A stretch of DNA of 64,000 nucleotides from Magnolia sinica. Taxonomy: Eukaryota > Streptophyta > Magnoliopsida > Magnoliales > Magnoliaceae. Below, piece after piece: positions 1-10,239 of the stretch (within the stretch, counting starts at the first letter, position 1; each line of letters opens with the position of its first letter). The notes beneath the pieces were generated by a model. It was not told where the DNA came from. It ran no database searches and saw only the letters and a program-made list of their open reading frames with translations. The translations under genes were made by a program, and so were the position numbers. Where the stretch lies: contig NC_080588.1 in NCBI RefSeq assembly GCF_029962835.1, positions 66,178,001 to 66,242,000 of the forward strand. Direction: 5' to 3'.

Positions 1-35
1 TAATCGATTCTCCTCAAAACAGCTAAGAATTCTGA

Positions 36-236
36 AAATGGGGACCATGCGTGTGCAAAATGAAATACCGTGCTGATGCTTTCAAGCATTCATTAGTTAA
101 CGGGTCTGATACGATGAGAATGGTTGAAAAGAGAGAGCCATACATTCAAAAGGATGCTGCACAATTCTCGAAGAACCAGACCTGGGAGATTGGCAGAGCT
201 GCAATGCTGATGATGTCTAAACCCCTGGCCGTGTAA
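36..236 (+). CDS. Possible terminal exon of an unrecognised gene (speculative)
   Basis: An open frame runs from just after a stop at 33-35 to a TAA at 234-236. It encodes about 66 residues of mixed, protein-like composition (for example HSLVNGSDTMRMVEKREP and QTWEIGRAAMLMM). It carries no transposon motif that I recognise, and it could be the last exon of a gene entering from the left. There is no convincing start codon of its own and no certain splice acceptor, so it may equally be chance. I do not recognise the family. Confidence 0.2.
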   Translation, partial: KWGPCVCKMKYRADAFKHSLVNGSDTMRMVEKREPYIQKDAAQFSKNQTWEIGRAAMLMMSKPLAV

Positions 237-239
237 GGT

Positions 240-734
240 TCCAATACCTGAAATTCACAAACACCAGTTTTGCTTATCCAAACCAGAAAGTCAGCCGATT
301 GACAATCGCTTTATTGAATATCCGGTGTGACTAACGTTTTTAAATTCTTCTTTTGTCTTTGGTTTCACCACTAGTTGTTTTGTCACTGAGTTGGAAGGAT
401 GATTAATACTCGAAGTGCCCATCAATCACTTTAAAAAGAAAACACACGATTATATGCAAGAAGAAATTCACAGTTATATCAAGGAAAAAGCGGAAATCAT
501 GCTTGATATCTTCCCGACACTCAAAATCGAAACTTATCTAGTGAAAATGAGTTTTTGGATTGCAATAAATTTCATGATCAATCAGTCTAATTTGGTGCAA
601 CCAAACACACCCTCAGAGATTATAATTTATATTAATTATGGATTATCATGATTTTTTATACTTGCAAATATTATAATAGACAATTACTGCTAACTAAAAT
701 GAGATGAACTCATTTTAAGCAGCAACACAAATGG
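240..734. other. Unassigned DNA with one MITE-like end
   Basis: AT-rich DNA with no supportable gene. At 592-614 it holds GTGCAACCAAACACACCCT, the outward-facing end of the Tourist-like MITE seen whole at 32545-32645. No matching left end is visible here. Confidence 0.4.
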
Positions 735-1090
735 GGCCTAAAGGTAAGCCAGGAGTGGGTGGAAGTGGTGGTGGTTGTAGGGACCACTGCTGTAGATTTA
801 TATTTGCATTTTGGCATGCATATGGGACTGTCCAATCTAATTGCTGAGATTAGAGTGATGGTCGATGGGCAAGGGCATTGTGACCAGCTGGGTTTGGATG
901 ATGTAGAGTTGGGAAGTGACTCAAAGCTATGGCTTAGGTTTGAAGGCCTCTCTCCCCGGGTGACTCAGTTTTTTATTGAAGCTTATAAAGGACTTCTGTT
1001 TGAAATGGTCAATTTGAATTAAGAATGCGTGTCAGTAAAGTAATGAGGTGGCAGATGTTTTGGAAAAATGGGAATATGTTTGAGAAGAAG
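735..1090 (+). pseudogene. L1-type LINE RNase H domain remnant
   Basis: Three frames together read as the RNase H-like domain (RVT_3 type) at the C-terminus of plant L1 LINEs. A glycine-rich stretch leads to FIFAFWHAYG near 785-815. After a frameshift near 830 comes AEIRVMVDG...LGLDDVELGSDSKLW (840-935), which contains the E of AEIR and the D of SDSK. A second shift precedes EVADVLEKW near 1045-1070, the usual NxxADALAK end of the domain. It is broken and cannot make a functional enzyme. The sequence downstream resembles a LINE 3' UTR. Confidence 0.65.
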
Positions 1091-1605
1091 CAGAGTTCAT
1101 GTTTTGGACAAGGACGTCCTGTCTTAGTTGGAACCACAAGGTAACTCTTCGACAATATTGCAGAAATAAGGTATGTTGCATCAGATGCTCCTAGACGTTT
1201 TAAAGTGAATAGATTGCTCCTGTTTGAGTTTTTGTGCGCTTATCGGTGGCCCCGAGCCTGGATAAAGGAGAAAGGTTCAGGTAGGTAGCTGGCACAAAAC
1301 TTTGGCCATATCCTTGTTCTCACAAATCTTGACATGACAGTGGCAGTGGTGGAACAGCAATCATGTAGCCAATCCAAATTAGTTGGTATAAGGCTTAGAT
1401 GATTGGGGGTTGGGGGGTTACAATCGGTGCCTCCGAAACAAAAGTGTGTCGGTTATGGATGTCTTCAGAAGAGCGAAGTTAGATGTTCTAGATTGGATAA
1501 ATTGTATTAAAGCCTCCAACCATAGTGATTGGTCCGTGTTGGCTGGGCTTTAGTTGTGTTTTTTGCCTTTTCGATGCTTCTTTTAATAAATTTTTTGTCA
1601 TCTTT
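1091..1605 (+). mobile_element. L1 LINE 3' UTR remnant, with an RTE-like 3' end inside
   Basis: This follows the broken RNase H domain. It ends with TTTTAATAAA and an A-rich tail (about 1580-1620), much like the tail of the L1 piece at 2265-2317. At about 1365-1405 it contains a version of the plant RTE 3' terminus (AATTAGTTGGTATAAGGC), suggesting that a small RTE 3' fragment landed here. No genes. Confidence 0.45.
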
Positions 1606-1774
1606 AAAAGAAAGAAAGCAAAAAAGGCTTCGATGACGAGGATGATGATAAAATGGTCTGATGAGATTTCTGAGTAAGGCCTTTATGCCCCCTCTTATAT
1701 ACGGGTTAATAGTTCCCTATCAATAAAAACACTGTTGCCTAAGAAAATGGAAAAGATTCGGTCTCCAGATAGAC

Positions 1775-1787
1775 AATCTGGTGGGTG
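1775..1787. repeat. Left target-site duplication of the L1 insertion
   Basis: AATCTGGTGGGTG, repeated exactly at 2318-2330 after the poly(A) tail. Confidence 0.8.
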
Positions 1788-2317
1788 GGGAGGAAGAAAG
1801 TCCTCACCATAGACAATCTTTGGAAGAGAGGGATGGTGCTCCCAAATGTCTTTTGTGTATGCAAGATGAGGAATCAGTGGACCATCTCTTTATGCATTGC
1901 TCCCATGTAAGACACATTTGGGCTGATATGTTAGGTCGTTTTCGGATGATGTGGGTTTCCCCGAGTTCAGTGGATGCATGTCATACCCTCTTGATTTGGA
2001 GCCCGCCTTGGGAAAGGTAGATCATACCTTTGGAGAATGGTGCTTCGTGCTATTTGGTGGGCGGTTTGGGAAGAAAGGAATGCGAGGTGCTTCTCCAATA
2101 TGAGCAAGCCTTGTGCGAGCACATCCCATAGGGCGAGGAACTTAGTTATCGAACGGGCCTCCCCTCTTGTGATCCTAAGCTGAAGAATTTGTAATTTAGG
2201 TTTTCTTAGATAGTGTGGGCCGTCTTCTCGGCGCCCCTCCTGTATTTGTATTGTCTCTTTTTAGTTTGCTTTTAATAAAATTTCAGTCATCTTTCAAAAA
2301 AAAAAAAAAAAAATAAA
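1788..2317 (+). mobile_element. 5'-truncated L1-type LINE with poly(A) tail
   Basis: The piece opens in one frame with LTIDNLWKRGM. It then shifts frame into CLLCMQDEESVDHLFMHC (about 1837-1905), a zf-RVT zinc-binding domain with C-x2-C and H-x4-C spacing typical of plant L1 ORF2 C-termini. A further shifted segment reads AIWWAVWEERNARCF near 2050-2090. The 3' UTR ends in AATAAAATTTCAGTCATCTTT and a run of A (about 2296-2313). A perfect 13-bp target duplication brackets it. Target-primed insertion with 5' truncation is the simplest explanation. The host of the insertion is an RTE element. Confidence 0.85.
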
Positions 2318-2330
2318 AATCTGGTGGGTG
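2318..2330. repeat. Right target-site duplication of the L1 insertion
   Basis: AATCTGGTGGGTG, identical to 1775-1787. It continues directly into the RTE reading frame. Confidence 0.8.
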
Positions 2331-3321
2331 TTGGGAAAGAAATGAGCCTCAAGATCATATATTGACATGGTCAAGGAAATGTACAAGGGAGTGGTAACTA
2401 ATGTGAGGACCTCCGGTGGGGAGACACATGAGTTTCCAATTACAGTAGGCCTCCACCATGAGTCAGCATTGAGTCTGGATCCTTTTGCATTGGTTATGGA
2501 TGAGTTAACTAGGCATTCACAGGAAGACATTTCATTGAATGTAGTTTTTGATAGATGAGAGGGGGGGGGGGGGGGAAGGACAAAGCTAGAATTATGAAGA
2601 GATGCTTTAGAATCTACAATTTTAGCCGCATAAAATCAGAGTATATGAAATGCAATTTTAGTAACTTATCAGTGTGGAAACAAGGAATTAGTTAAGATTG
2701 AAAGCCAGTAAGTATCCCAAAATGATCACTTCTGATATCTATGGTTGATAATTAATGAGAACGGAGAATTTGGGAAGGATGTTGCTTGTAGAAATAGAGC
2801 TAGGCAGATGAAGTGGAGATGTTCCTCTGGAGTTTTATGTGATCAACGCATACCAATCAAACCAAAAGTGAAATTTTATAGGACAGTTATAAGACTAGCC
2901 ATGCTTTATGGAACAGAATCTTGGGCAGTCAAGGAATAGCAAGATCAGAGAATGAGTATAGCTGAAATGAGGATGTTGAGATGGATGAGCGACAATATGA
3001 GGATGGATAGAATTAGAAATTAATACATTTGAGGGAACTTAGGATAAGCCCAAGAGGTATAGGAGGGAAAGTAGACTTGGACAGTTAGGCCATGTGTATC
3101 AGCGACAAAGAACTACACCAATTGTAAGGATTGAATCCGTTCAAGTTGAAGCTATAAAAGGATAAGGGAAGGCCCAAAAGGACTTAAAGGACTTGGCTGA
3201 GGTAGTAAGAAAAGATCTGATGACCTATGTAACTGAGGATAGGTCCATGAAAGTGGCATGGCAGAACGGGACACGTGTACCACCCCAAGTAGTTGGCATA
3301 AGGCTTTAATGATGATGATGA
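2318..3321 (+). pseudogene. RTE-clade LINE reverse transcriptase remnant and 3' end
   Basis: Reads through the fingers/palm part of a plant RTE reverse transcriptase. WWVLGKK lies just after the L1 target duplication. It is followed by VKEMYKGVVTNVRTSGGET and FALVMDELTRH (about 2367-2515). The C-terminal part follows (KFYRTVIRLAMLYGTESWAVKE and MSIAEMRMLRWM, about 2868-2990). The frame is broken by several stops and shifts. The catalytic FADD segment is deleted at about 2548, next to a run of 15 G (2561-2575). The element ends in the family's AGTTGGCATAAGGCTTTAATG followed by an ATG/GAT microsatellite (3290-3321). A few bases of the same element precede the L1 insertion (about 1750-1787). Confidence 0.8.
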
Positions 3322-4014
3322 GTTTTGCTTGCCCCATGCATACATGAAAAAAGGGTGATGCTTGTGATTTGAATGGTTCATGTGGGAAGTCAACCAAGCA
3401 TATATGTGTGATGCATGACATACTCGGTTGTGTGGGTTCCACTACCTATGCTTAATCAATGAAAGTGAATGTGGCACCTTTCGCCAATGAGTGCTTGTGG
3501 TATCAGCAATAGAATTCCTCTATAAAAAAAAAATAATAATAAAATAAAAAAATATCATGATTGTGAATCTGCTGCTAAGTAGACCAACTCAGTAGAGGAT
3601 ACAAAATTTTGGAGTTTCGAAGTTTCAAGTAATGAAGTCATATGTAATCTATGATTGTTGGACCCGCTTTGGAACGATCTTGGCAGATAGAGGCATTATT
3701 GGATCCTTGAGCTGAGGATGGGTAAATGGTATATTTGTGTCATAGTTTGTGTATGTAGGGGCCATGATTCAGTGATCCAGACCATTGGCCCATCAGGTCC
3801 CACCATCAATCCACCTTGACCTGAAAGCCTCCCTGATAGAACAGTCCCCACCTTTTTTTTTTTTGAAGGCTAAGGAGGATCCTAACCTAGTAGTTTGTGG
3901 CCTAAAAGTGAATGGTTAGAAGACAAATATATCAACAGTCCACATTAAATTGTAAAATGGCCCAAGATTGGTTTGGGGAATGGTCCATCTACAGTGGTTT
4001 GCAACATGCTCCAT
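3322..4014. other. Unassigned intergenic DNA
   Basis: No gene seen. There is an A-rich run at 3524-3553 and a short T run at 3852-3863. The phrase CATCAGGTCCCACCATCAAT near 3797 resembles the local MITE termini. Confidence 0.4.
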
Positions 4015-4215
4015 ATGACTCTATAAGAGTTGAGATCTATATCTAGCTATTTGGGGTCTACTCTGGGATGCTTCTGATGTCCTCATTCTTAATTCTACCC
4101 TCCTAGCTTTTCCATACATCCATCTCAACATCCTCTTCTGTGCCACACTCATCCTCTCCTCATGTTGCCTCCTAATTATGCAACACTCAGCCCTGTGTAG
4201 CAGCGCTGATCGAAT
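4015..4215 (-). pseudogene. RTE LINE fragment, minus strand
   Basis: The reverse complement encodes RRQHEERMSVAQKRMLRWM, the conserved C-terminal block of plant RTE polyproteins also seen at 2940-2990. An AECCI remnant lies upstream and a degenerate KARRVELRMRT lies after it. Short and broken. Confidence 0.65.
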
Positions 4216-4382
4216 AGGTCATAGTGGCTAGTTATTATTCAAATTGATCCTTTTTAGAGGACTACTTAAATCTCAGCTCCTAAAGACACTCCACATAGAC
4301 AAGTCGAAATAAAGAAAGAAAGAAAGAAAAAGGTCAGCATAAAACATTGTGGAGGCTTACAATATAAGTATTGGGGTGACAT
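4216..4382. other. Spacer between the two RTE pieces
   Basis: Contains a short GAAA microsatellite at 4310-4330. No gene. Confidence 0.4.
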
Positions 4383-4440
4383 GGATGCTGGCGCCCAATT
4401 AGTTGGGATAAGGCTTTGACAATGATGATGATGATGATTG
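4383..4440 (+). mobile_element. RTE LINE 3' terminus
   Basis: CCCAATTAGTTGGGATAAGG followed by a GAT/ATG microsatellite is the characteristic 3' end of plant RTE LINEs. It faces opposite to the RTE fragment just upstream, so two insertions are probable. Confidence 0.6.
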
Positions 4441-5594
4441 AAGCAACATGGATAGCGGACGCTCATGGATTTTTACTCGAATATTCTAAAAATTATATTT
4501 CTGAACTTGGGTTTGCAAATAACAAAGTAGAAGATACTCGGAGTATTCAGCTCATCGGGTGAGGCTTCTAATCTAAATTAATTGGTGATGCTTCATTGAG
4601 CGTCCCATTGGCTTTAGTAGTTCAAGCTACACACAAAAGGTGTTCCCTTCTTAATTATTTTATATGAAACTGATCAAGCAGCAGAACCAACGCACAATTC
4701 TAGGTAGGTATTTCATGGAAGGAAAAGACAACTTTAAAGTATAGAGTCATGCATATTGCTTGAAGTATATCTAACTTTCATACCTATTCTAGCTTGGTGT
4801 CTGAACAAGACTCCAACATCCACATTTTGTAACAAAAAATCATTGTTCCACATCCGCTCTTGCACACTCTAGTTCCTCCTCGCAGAGAAGCTTACATTGG
4901 TCAGACATCATTCAGCTATATCTCCCACTACTTGTAGAAAGTGAAAGGCTTGATGAGAAATGATCACAACAATGGGATCACAATAGCTCAATGACACCCG
5001 ATATGGCGGGTACAGGATGTGGGTGATGAAAATCCCCTAAATTCTAAATTCTTGGGATATTTGGTATGGCTAGGACTGATTACAACTCATAAGTATTATC
5101 CAACAACTTTACTAAGCTGGGTTTGCATCCCAGTTGGTAGGACTTGCTGTGAGTAATAAACAACGAGCAGGTTTAGAGTTTAAGCCTAGGTAGATTTTGA
5201 GTTCGAGTCCAGCCATCCACTCTCTAATTTCTAATCATGTTCAACCAGTGGGTGTTGGATAGAGTTAAAATGTGATTTATGTTGTGGGCATACCTACGAT
5301 AATGTTTGATATTCTAATGTAGTTTTTGATTTCCTTGTTATCCTGTGCCATTTAGAGGAAGCTTGTCCCTCTTCCTTTGCCGATTGTGCAATGAAGTGTG
5401 AGAGAGGACAAGGGTAACTCAAGGGAGAAACAACTAAGCATTTGGTGATACAACGAAAAGTGAAGGATTTTAAGAAACAAATGTTCGAATAATAGTGTGA
5501 TCATATTCCACACACTCATAATTACAATACAAAGACCTGGTTTTGTGGATTTTAAGGAACATCAGTATTTCGAAGGCTGTGGTCTTCTTGAGGG
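4441..5594. other. Unassigned DNA with one weak SINE-like stretch
   Basis: No gene supported. Positions 5126-5215 hold CCCAGTTGGTAGGAC and, about 70 bp later, GAGTTCGAGTCC. These resemble pol III A and B boxes of a tRNA-derived SINE but are spaced too far apart for a normal tRNA head. Confidence 0.3.
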
Positions 5595-5815
5595 TCTTAG
5601 TTTTGTTTAGGGATTGGACCCCGTAGTTTTTGTTAGCCGGGGTTTTCTTGCCAGCCAGGAGGCTGGTTCTGTATTTTTTTTGTTTCCTCTTTCCTTTTTT
5701 CCTTTCTTTTCTTTTTTGTTTTCTTTCAGCTCTGTTTGTGTTTTTCTTCATTTTGTATTTTGTTCCTTTCTACTAAATAAAATTCTCACCTTCCAATTTT
5801 TTTTGAAAAAAAGAA
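5595..5815 (+). mobile_element. Probable L1 3' UTR remnant
   Basis: A pyrimidine-rich stretch ends in CTAAATAAAATTCTCACCTT and a homopolymer-rich junction (5769-5812). It resembles the AATAAA-plus-tail ends of the L1 pieces at 1605 and 2317. No coding remnant is seen. Confidence 0.35.
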
Positions 5816-6811
5816 GTTAGAGCCATCTAAGGAGAACTGAGGAAAGGTAAACACGTGGAGGGGAAAAAAAAAAAAAAAACTTCAGTAAAACGTGAACAAG
5901 ATCCAGCTAGAAGATGTTTAACCAACAAAAAAGGATTCATATTGCATTTCAATCAATTGTGCTAAAACAAATTTGCAATCCACAAAGCTTCTAATGCAAG
6001 AAACATAAGCATGAAACCCAAATTGCTAAAAACTTCATAGCTTGAAGGTTTGAAAACACATTCAATTTCACACACAACTGTGAAAGCATGAAGAAAAATA
6101 ATTACAGAAATGCCCCATAGCTTTGAAAAGGAATCTACTAAGCTAACACCAAGGAAAACTGATTTAGTATCCAGGGCGTTGTTAGAAACTTGGAATTCCT
6201 AACATGTAGGTGAAATTCATTGTACACAACAGAAGATCCAAGACTTGCATTGATGTCTTCGCCCCATCATGCCTCAACAGGGGTATCATAAAGACTAATG
6301 AGCCAAATAGTGCAAAAAACATATTCTGATACCATAGAGACCTAGGATAAATCACATTTGCAGTCACTAACTGACCATGAAGCCCGTATTGCACCTAGAG
6401 ACGAAGATTGCATCGAAGAGGAAACAAATTATGTAGCAAAAATGGAAATAAAAGCATAGAGCTAGCTTTTTTTAAAAAAAAAAAAAAAAAAAAAACGGCA
6501 TATTTTATATCAAGTAAAGATTACCTATATCCAGTAAAGATTACCTACTACACAAAAATTCTTCGGAATTACAATACAACTCATGCCAAAATGAGGTTGA
6601 GAAAAAGCTGCCACAGATCATATTTATCAAAATTGAATTTGAGTTTAACTTGTTAGGACTGCAGATGATGAACCGATGAAGATACAGGCTCATGCAACAG
6701 ACAAGATAGTTCAAATCCGTACTTTGTGACCCTAGGTGGCAACCAACAAAATCCACCAGCATACATCACTAGTCGCTCATCTGAAACACCCAGACAGCAA
6801 ACATCTCTAGC
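5816..6811 (-). other. 3' flank of the PPR gene
   Basis: This lies downstream of the PPR stop codon and probably includes its 3' UTR. It carries an A run at 5861-5878 and another at 6473-6494. I cannot place a polyadenylation site. Short open frames here show no family resemblance. Confidence 0.4.
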
Positions 6812-8647
6812 CTACATCTTAACTGCCACATGCTGTGCGGAGCTTTTCTTCATGACCCCTCTCGAGCACAGCTCATTCAACAACTCCAAAGCCTCCTTTG
6901 TCATACCTTCATAAGCTACACCTTCGATAAGAATCGTGTAGGTTGCTTCTGTAGGCTTACAGCCTTTAGACACCATATAAGCAAAGAAATCGATGGCACG
7001 GTCCGTCTGGCGAGCTTTACAGAGACCCAAGATGAGCGAATTGTATGTGATAACATTGGGTCTGATACCCAACTCTTCTAGCTCGTGAAAGAACTTGATT
7101 GCTTCATCAACCTTCCCTTCTCGACTAAGGCCAGCCACCAACGAAGAATAAGTGATTATATCTGGGTGGAGCCCCTTCCCCAACATCTCCTCGAGTAGCT
7201 CTACAGCCTTTTCTGTATTCCCTATCTTCGAAAGCCCATCAATTACCGTATTATACGTTATCAAAACAGGTGAGCAACTTTTGCTGCTGAGCTGTTTAAG
7301 TATCTCAACTGCTATATCGACCTTCCCATCCTTGCATAATGCAGTAAGCAAGGTGTTATAAGTCACAATGTCCGGATAACACCCTCTAGACACCATTACA
7401 TCCAAGTACTCGATTGCGCGGTCCATCTTCTTCTCCTTGCAAAACCCATGAAGCAACGGATTGTAACTCAGCGAGTTGGGCATGCACCCATGCTGCGGCA
7501 TCTTCTCCAAAACATCAATTGCACGGCCCAACAACCCCTTTCTACACAAGAAGTTGATAAGGATGTTGAATGTCACGACGCTAGGCAAACAACCCTTTTG
7601 AACCATATCGGCTAAGAGTTTCTCCGCATCCATCCACCGTCCCGTGCTACACATGCTACGCAGAATGATATTGTGGGTAATCACATTCGGTTGACAACCA
7701 TACAACAGCATGCTATTCAAGAACTTGATCGCTTCATCCAATCTCCCTTCCTTGCAAATCCCATTGATAAGAACGTTGTAGGTAACCACATCCGGTTTAC
7801 ATCCCTTACTCCTCATCTCATCCAAAAGCTTCATCGCCTGCTCAACTCCACTCTCCTTACAGGTCGCTTCAATCAATATCGTATACGTAATGACATCAGG
7901 ATAACACTCTTTCTGCAACTGATGATCGAGAACTTCCATCGCCTGCTTCAACTTCCCCTGATCACATAAACTACGTAAAATTGTATTATATGTCACAACA
8001 TCTGGAGAGACACTCATTCGGTCCAAAAGCAAGAGAGCGTTGTCAATCTCGCCCATTTTGCAATACCCGCTGATTAAAACATTATACGTAATGACATCAG
8101 GAACGGCCCCCGATTCTTCGACAATCTCCAAAACCCGGGTCGCCTTCTTGGTCTTGCCAGCTCTACAAAACCCACGAATTAGGCTCGTGCACGGGATGAT
8201 ATCAGGAATCGCACCATGGCCCACCATGTTCTCCAAGAACTTCAACCCTTCCTCCAACTCCCCATTCCTAACCAATCGCCGGAGACGGTCATTAGTTTCA
8301 AAATCATCAAAACTTCGCGAGAAATGCCTGTTACTCGAATGCGCATCTGGGTTTTTGGGGCGATTCGATAATCTACCGTTAGAACTAGCGGTCTCGACCT
8401 TCGTGACAGCCGAAACCCGGTTCCTCTGGTTTTTCCGATACTTTCCGGGCTTTTTCATCTCATCATCAGAAGACAACAAACAACAACAGGCCTTGTAACC
8501 GAGAAATCCATTCACACAGGAACTAGTGCTGCTTAAATTGAAGTCATAGAAGAATCTAACCTTAACGCCAACCTCACTCTCCTTTTGAATGCATTTGAAG
8601 GGGGAAAACCCAACATGGGTATGTTTGGCAGGCACCACAAAATCCAT
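6812..8647 (-). CDS. P-class pentatricopeptide repeat protein, At1g09900-like
   Basis: Intronless frame of 611 codons. After an N-terminal region of about 115 residues that is basic, serine-rich and plausibly an organelle-targeting presequence plus linker, a partial repeat is followed by 13 P-type PPR motifs. These begin near residues 149, 184, 216, 251, 286, 321, 356, 391, 426, 461, 496, 531 and 566. Spacing is 35 residues throughout except one 32-residue repeat (184-215). There is no E, DYW or SMR domain, so this is a P-class RNA-binding protein, expected to act in mitochondrial or plastid RNA stability, processing or translation. From memory it closely matches Arabidopsis At1g09900 in length, start (MD...), the CSTGRWMDAEKLLADM block, the short repeat and the KKSSA..VA.KM end. 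The ATG at 8645-8647 fits that homologue's start. No lesion seen. The precise RNA target is unknown. Confidence 0.95.
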   Translation of the reverse strand: MDFVVPAKHTHVGFSPFKCIQKESEVGVKVRFFYDFNLSSTSSCVNGFLGYKACCCLLSSDDEMKKPGKYRKNQRNRVSAVTKVETASSNGRLSNRPKNPDAHSSNRHFSRSFDDFETNDRLRRLVRNGELEEGLKFLENMVGHGAIPDIIPCTSLIRGFCRAGKTKKATRVLEIVEESGAVPDVITYNVLISGYCKMGEIDNALLLLDRMSVSPDVVTYNTILRSLCDQGKLKQAMEVLDHQLQKECYPDVITYTILIEATCKESGVEQAMKLLDEMRSKGCKPDVVTYNVLINGICKEGRLDEAIKFLNSMLLYGCQPNVITHNIILRSMCSTGRWMDAEKLLADMVQKGCLPSVVTFNILINFLCRKGLLGRAIDVLEKMPQHGCMPNSLSYNPLLHGFCKEKKMDRAIEYLDVMVSRGCYPDIVTYNTLLTALCKDGKVDIAVEILKQLSSKSCSPVLITYNTVIDGLSKIGNTEKAVELLEEMLGKGLHPDIITYSSLVAGLSREGKVDEAIKFFHELEELGIRPNVITYNSLILGLCKARQTDRAIDFFAYMVSKGCKPTEATYTILIEGVAYEGMTKEALELLNELCSRGVMKKSSAQHVAVKM

Positions 8648-9270
8648 TTTTTTTCAGGATTGTATTCCAAGAAACTTATACCCAGATGCTCATGGAGAAA
8701 AACCCAGAAATATCTGATTGAGATTGAATGGAAATAAAGAGAACATGGAAAGAAGAAAAGAAGATGGGGTTTTGGAAATGAGGGTTTTGCTTACAATAGA
8801 ACTGTCTACAAATGAGAGGATTTTAGGAGGATAGTGCAGCACAGGGATAAGATTTTATTATTTACGGAGGGATGTCCTTATGAGGGGACTCTTTTGATAC
8901 GCTGGGGGAGTGTGATTATCCATATGTACGCACGATGCTACTGTGCATTCAATCGAGACCGTCCAAAAAAAAATTTGGTATATTTTGATGAATGGGAGAT
9001 TATAGTTTCCCATTTTTTGGATATAAAATGATGGTTTAAATGGAGAGTTTCAGCTGTTCAACTTCAAGATGAAAATGCCGGTTGATGGAATTTGATATAT
9101 TTTTTTTAAAGTCTGATTTTGAGTTTAACCTGTTTCTTTAATTTGGACGGTCTGAATTGATGTATCTGGTGCATAGAAGAGGTGCATGTGTATGAACAGT
9201 CAACCTCTTGCAGAGCATCAGTGTTTTTCTCGTTCTTAAGTGGTGTATTGCTATTTGCTTATAGGATGCA
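8648..9270 (-). promoter_or_regulatory. Upstream region of the PPR gene
   Basis: The 5' UTR and promoter should lie here, since no other gene is visible. An A-rich stretch precedes the ATG on the minus strand. I cannot assign a TATA box or transcription start with confidence. Confidence 0.35.
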
Positions 9271-9530
9271 ACTGGGCCGGGTCGGGGTGGATCAATGGGT
9301 CCCGGACCCGACCCATTTAAGAGTTTGGTCAGAAGTTTGGACCAAAAGCCATCCCATTTAAATTTTAGAACTGTCCGGGTCAAAAATATATGACCCATTT
9401 AAATCTTGGAACTGTCCGGGTCAAAAATAGATGACCCATTTGTGTAATGGGTCAGGTCGAGTACCATAACCCAGACCAGACCATCTATCACACGGATCCG
9501 AGTTTAGGTCGGCTCTAGGACATATTTGTG
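9271..9530. repeat. GGGTCGGG/GACCC-rich repeat with 41-bp tandem duplication
   Basis: Opposed GGGCCGGGTCGGGG and CCCGGACCCGACCC motifs surround two 41-bp tandem units starting at 9353 and 9394. Each contains AGAACTGTCCGGGTCAAAAA or a close variant, and a third partial unit starts at 9435. Non-coding, probably a degenerate transposon. Confidence 0.55.
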
Positions 9531-9591
9531 TTGGGCAAAGAAATTACAATTGAGTTTTTATAGAAGTAATGTTCCACACCATTGAATTAGT

Positions 9592-10048
9592 GGTGGCTAG
9601 GCCCCAATCTCACCCAAGACTGTGTGGCCTTACAGTGGGGCCCACCTTGATTTATGTTTTCTTTGTCCATGCGGTCCATCTATCTTGTCACGTCGTTTTA
9701 AGGCATGAGATAAAAAATGAAGTAGATCTAATTCTCAGGTGGACCATATCAAAGGAAACAGTGGTGATTGACCATTAATGGGCCACATAAGTTTTGATTC
9801 AAGCTGACTTTATCAACATTTTGGATGGCAAATAAACATTACGCTGGGGCTTTGGAAGCTTTTAACGGTAAGATGTTCAATCACCAATGTTTCTTATAAT
9901 ATGGTCTACTTGAGATTTGGATCTTCATTTTTGGCTTAATGCCCTAAAATGATGGGGGGAAAACAGATGAACGGCATGGATATAGAATATATACAAGGTG
10001 GGCTCGATGGCAAGGGCCGCACTGTCTTGGGTAAGGCTGGGCCGCACC
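9592..10048. mobile_element. Long-TIR MITE (Mutator-like), copy 1
   Basis: The arms read inward as inverted repeats. The left tip CACCCAAGACTGTGTGGCC (9611) matches the complement of the right tip near 10010-10035. Both then run into the family core: CCCACCTTGAT, a GTCCAT block, CAGGTGGACCATATCA, GAAACAGTGGTGATTGA. The centre holds GATGGCAAATAAACATTACG. No coding capacity. Confidence 0.7.
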
Positions 10049-10239
10049 TAATCCTCTCCCTCAATTTTGATGGTAAAAAGTAAAGAATGAAGTTGCCAGT
10101 GGTCCAAAATTAAATTGGTATAATAAAAAGTTATGGTCCAACTAATGTGAATTTTGGTCTATATCCATTAACAGTGGCGGTCGATTTGCCCATTACAGAT
10201 GTTATGATTGGTGGATGGTAACATTCCTTTGAAACTCCA
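10049..10239. other. Unassigned spacer
   Basis: No gene seen. Confidence 0.4.

Noticed and set aside
5126..5215. tRNA gene
   Set aside because: A- and B-box-like motifs are about 70 bp apart and no acceptor stem pairs; at best an old SINE.
8040..8498. 152-residue plus-strand frame
   Set aside because: Shadow of the PPR gene on the opposite strand.
9280..9500. CRISPR-like short regular repeats
   Set aside because: Only two 41-bp units and a partial one, without spacers, in a plant nuclear context.
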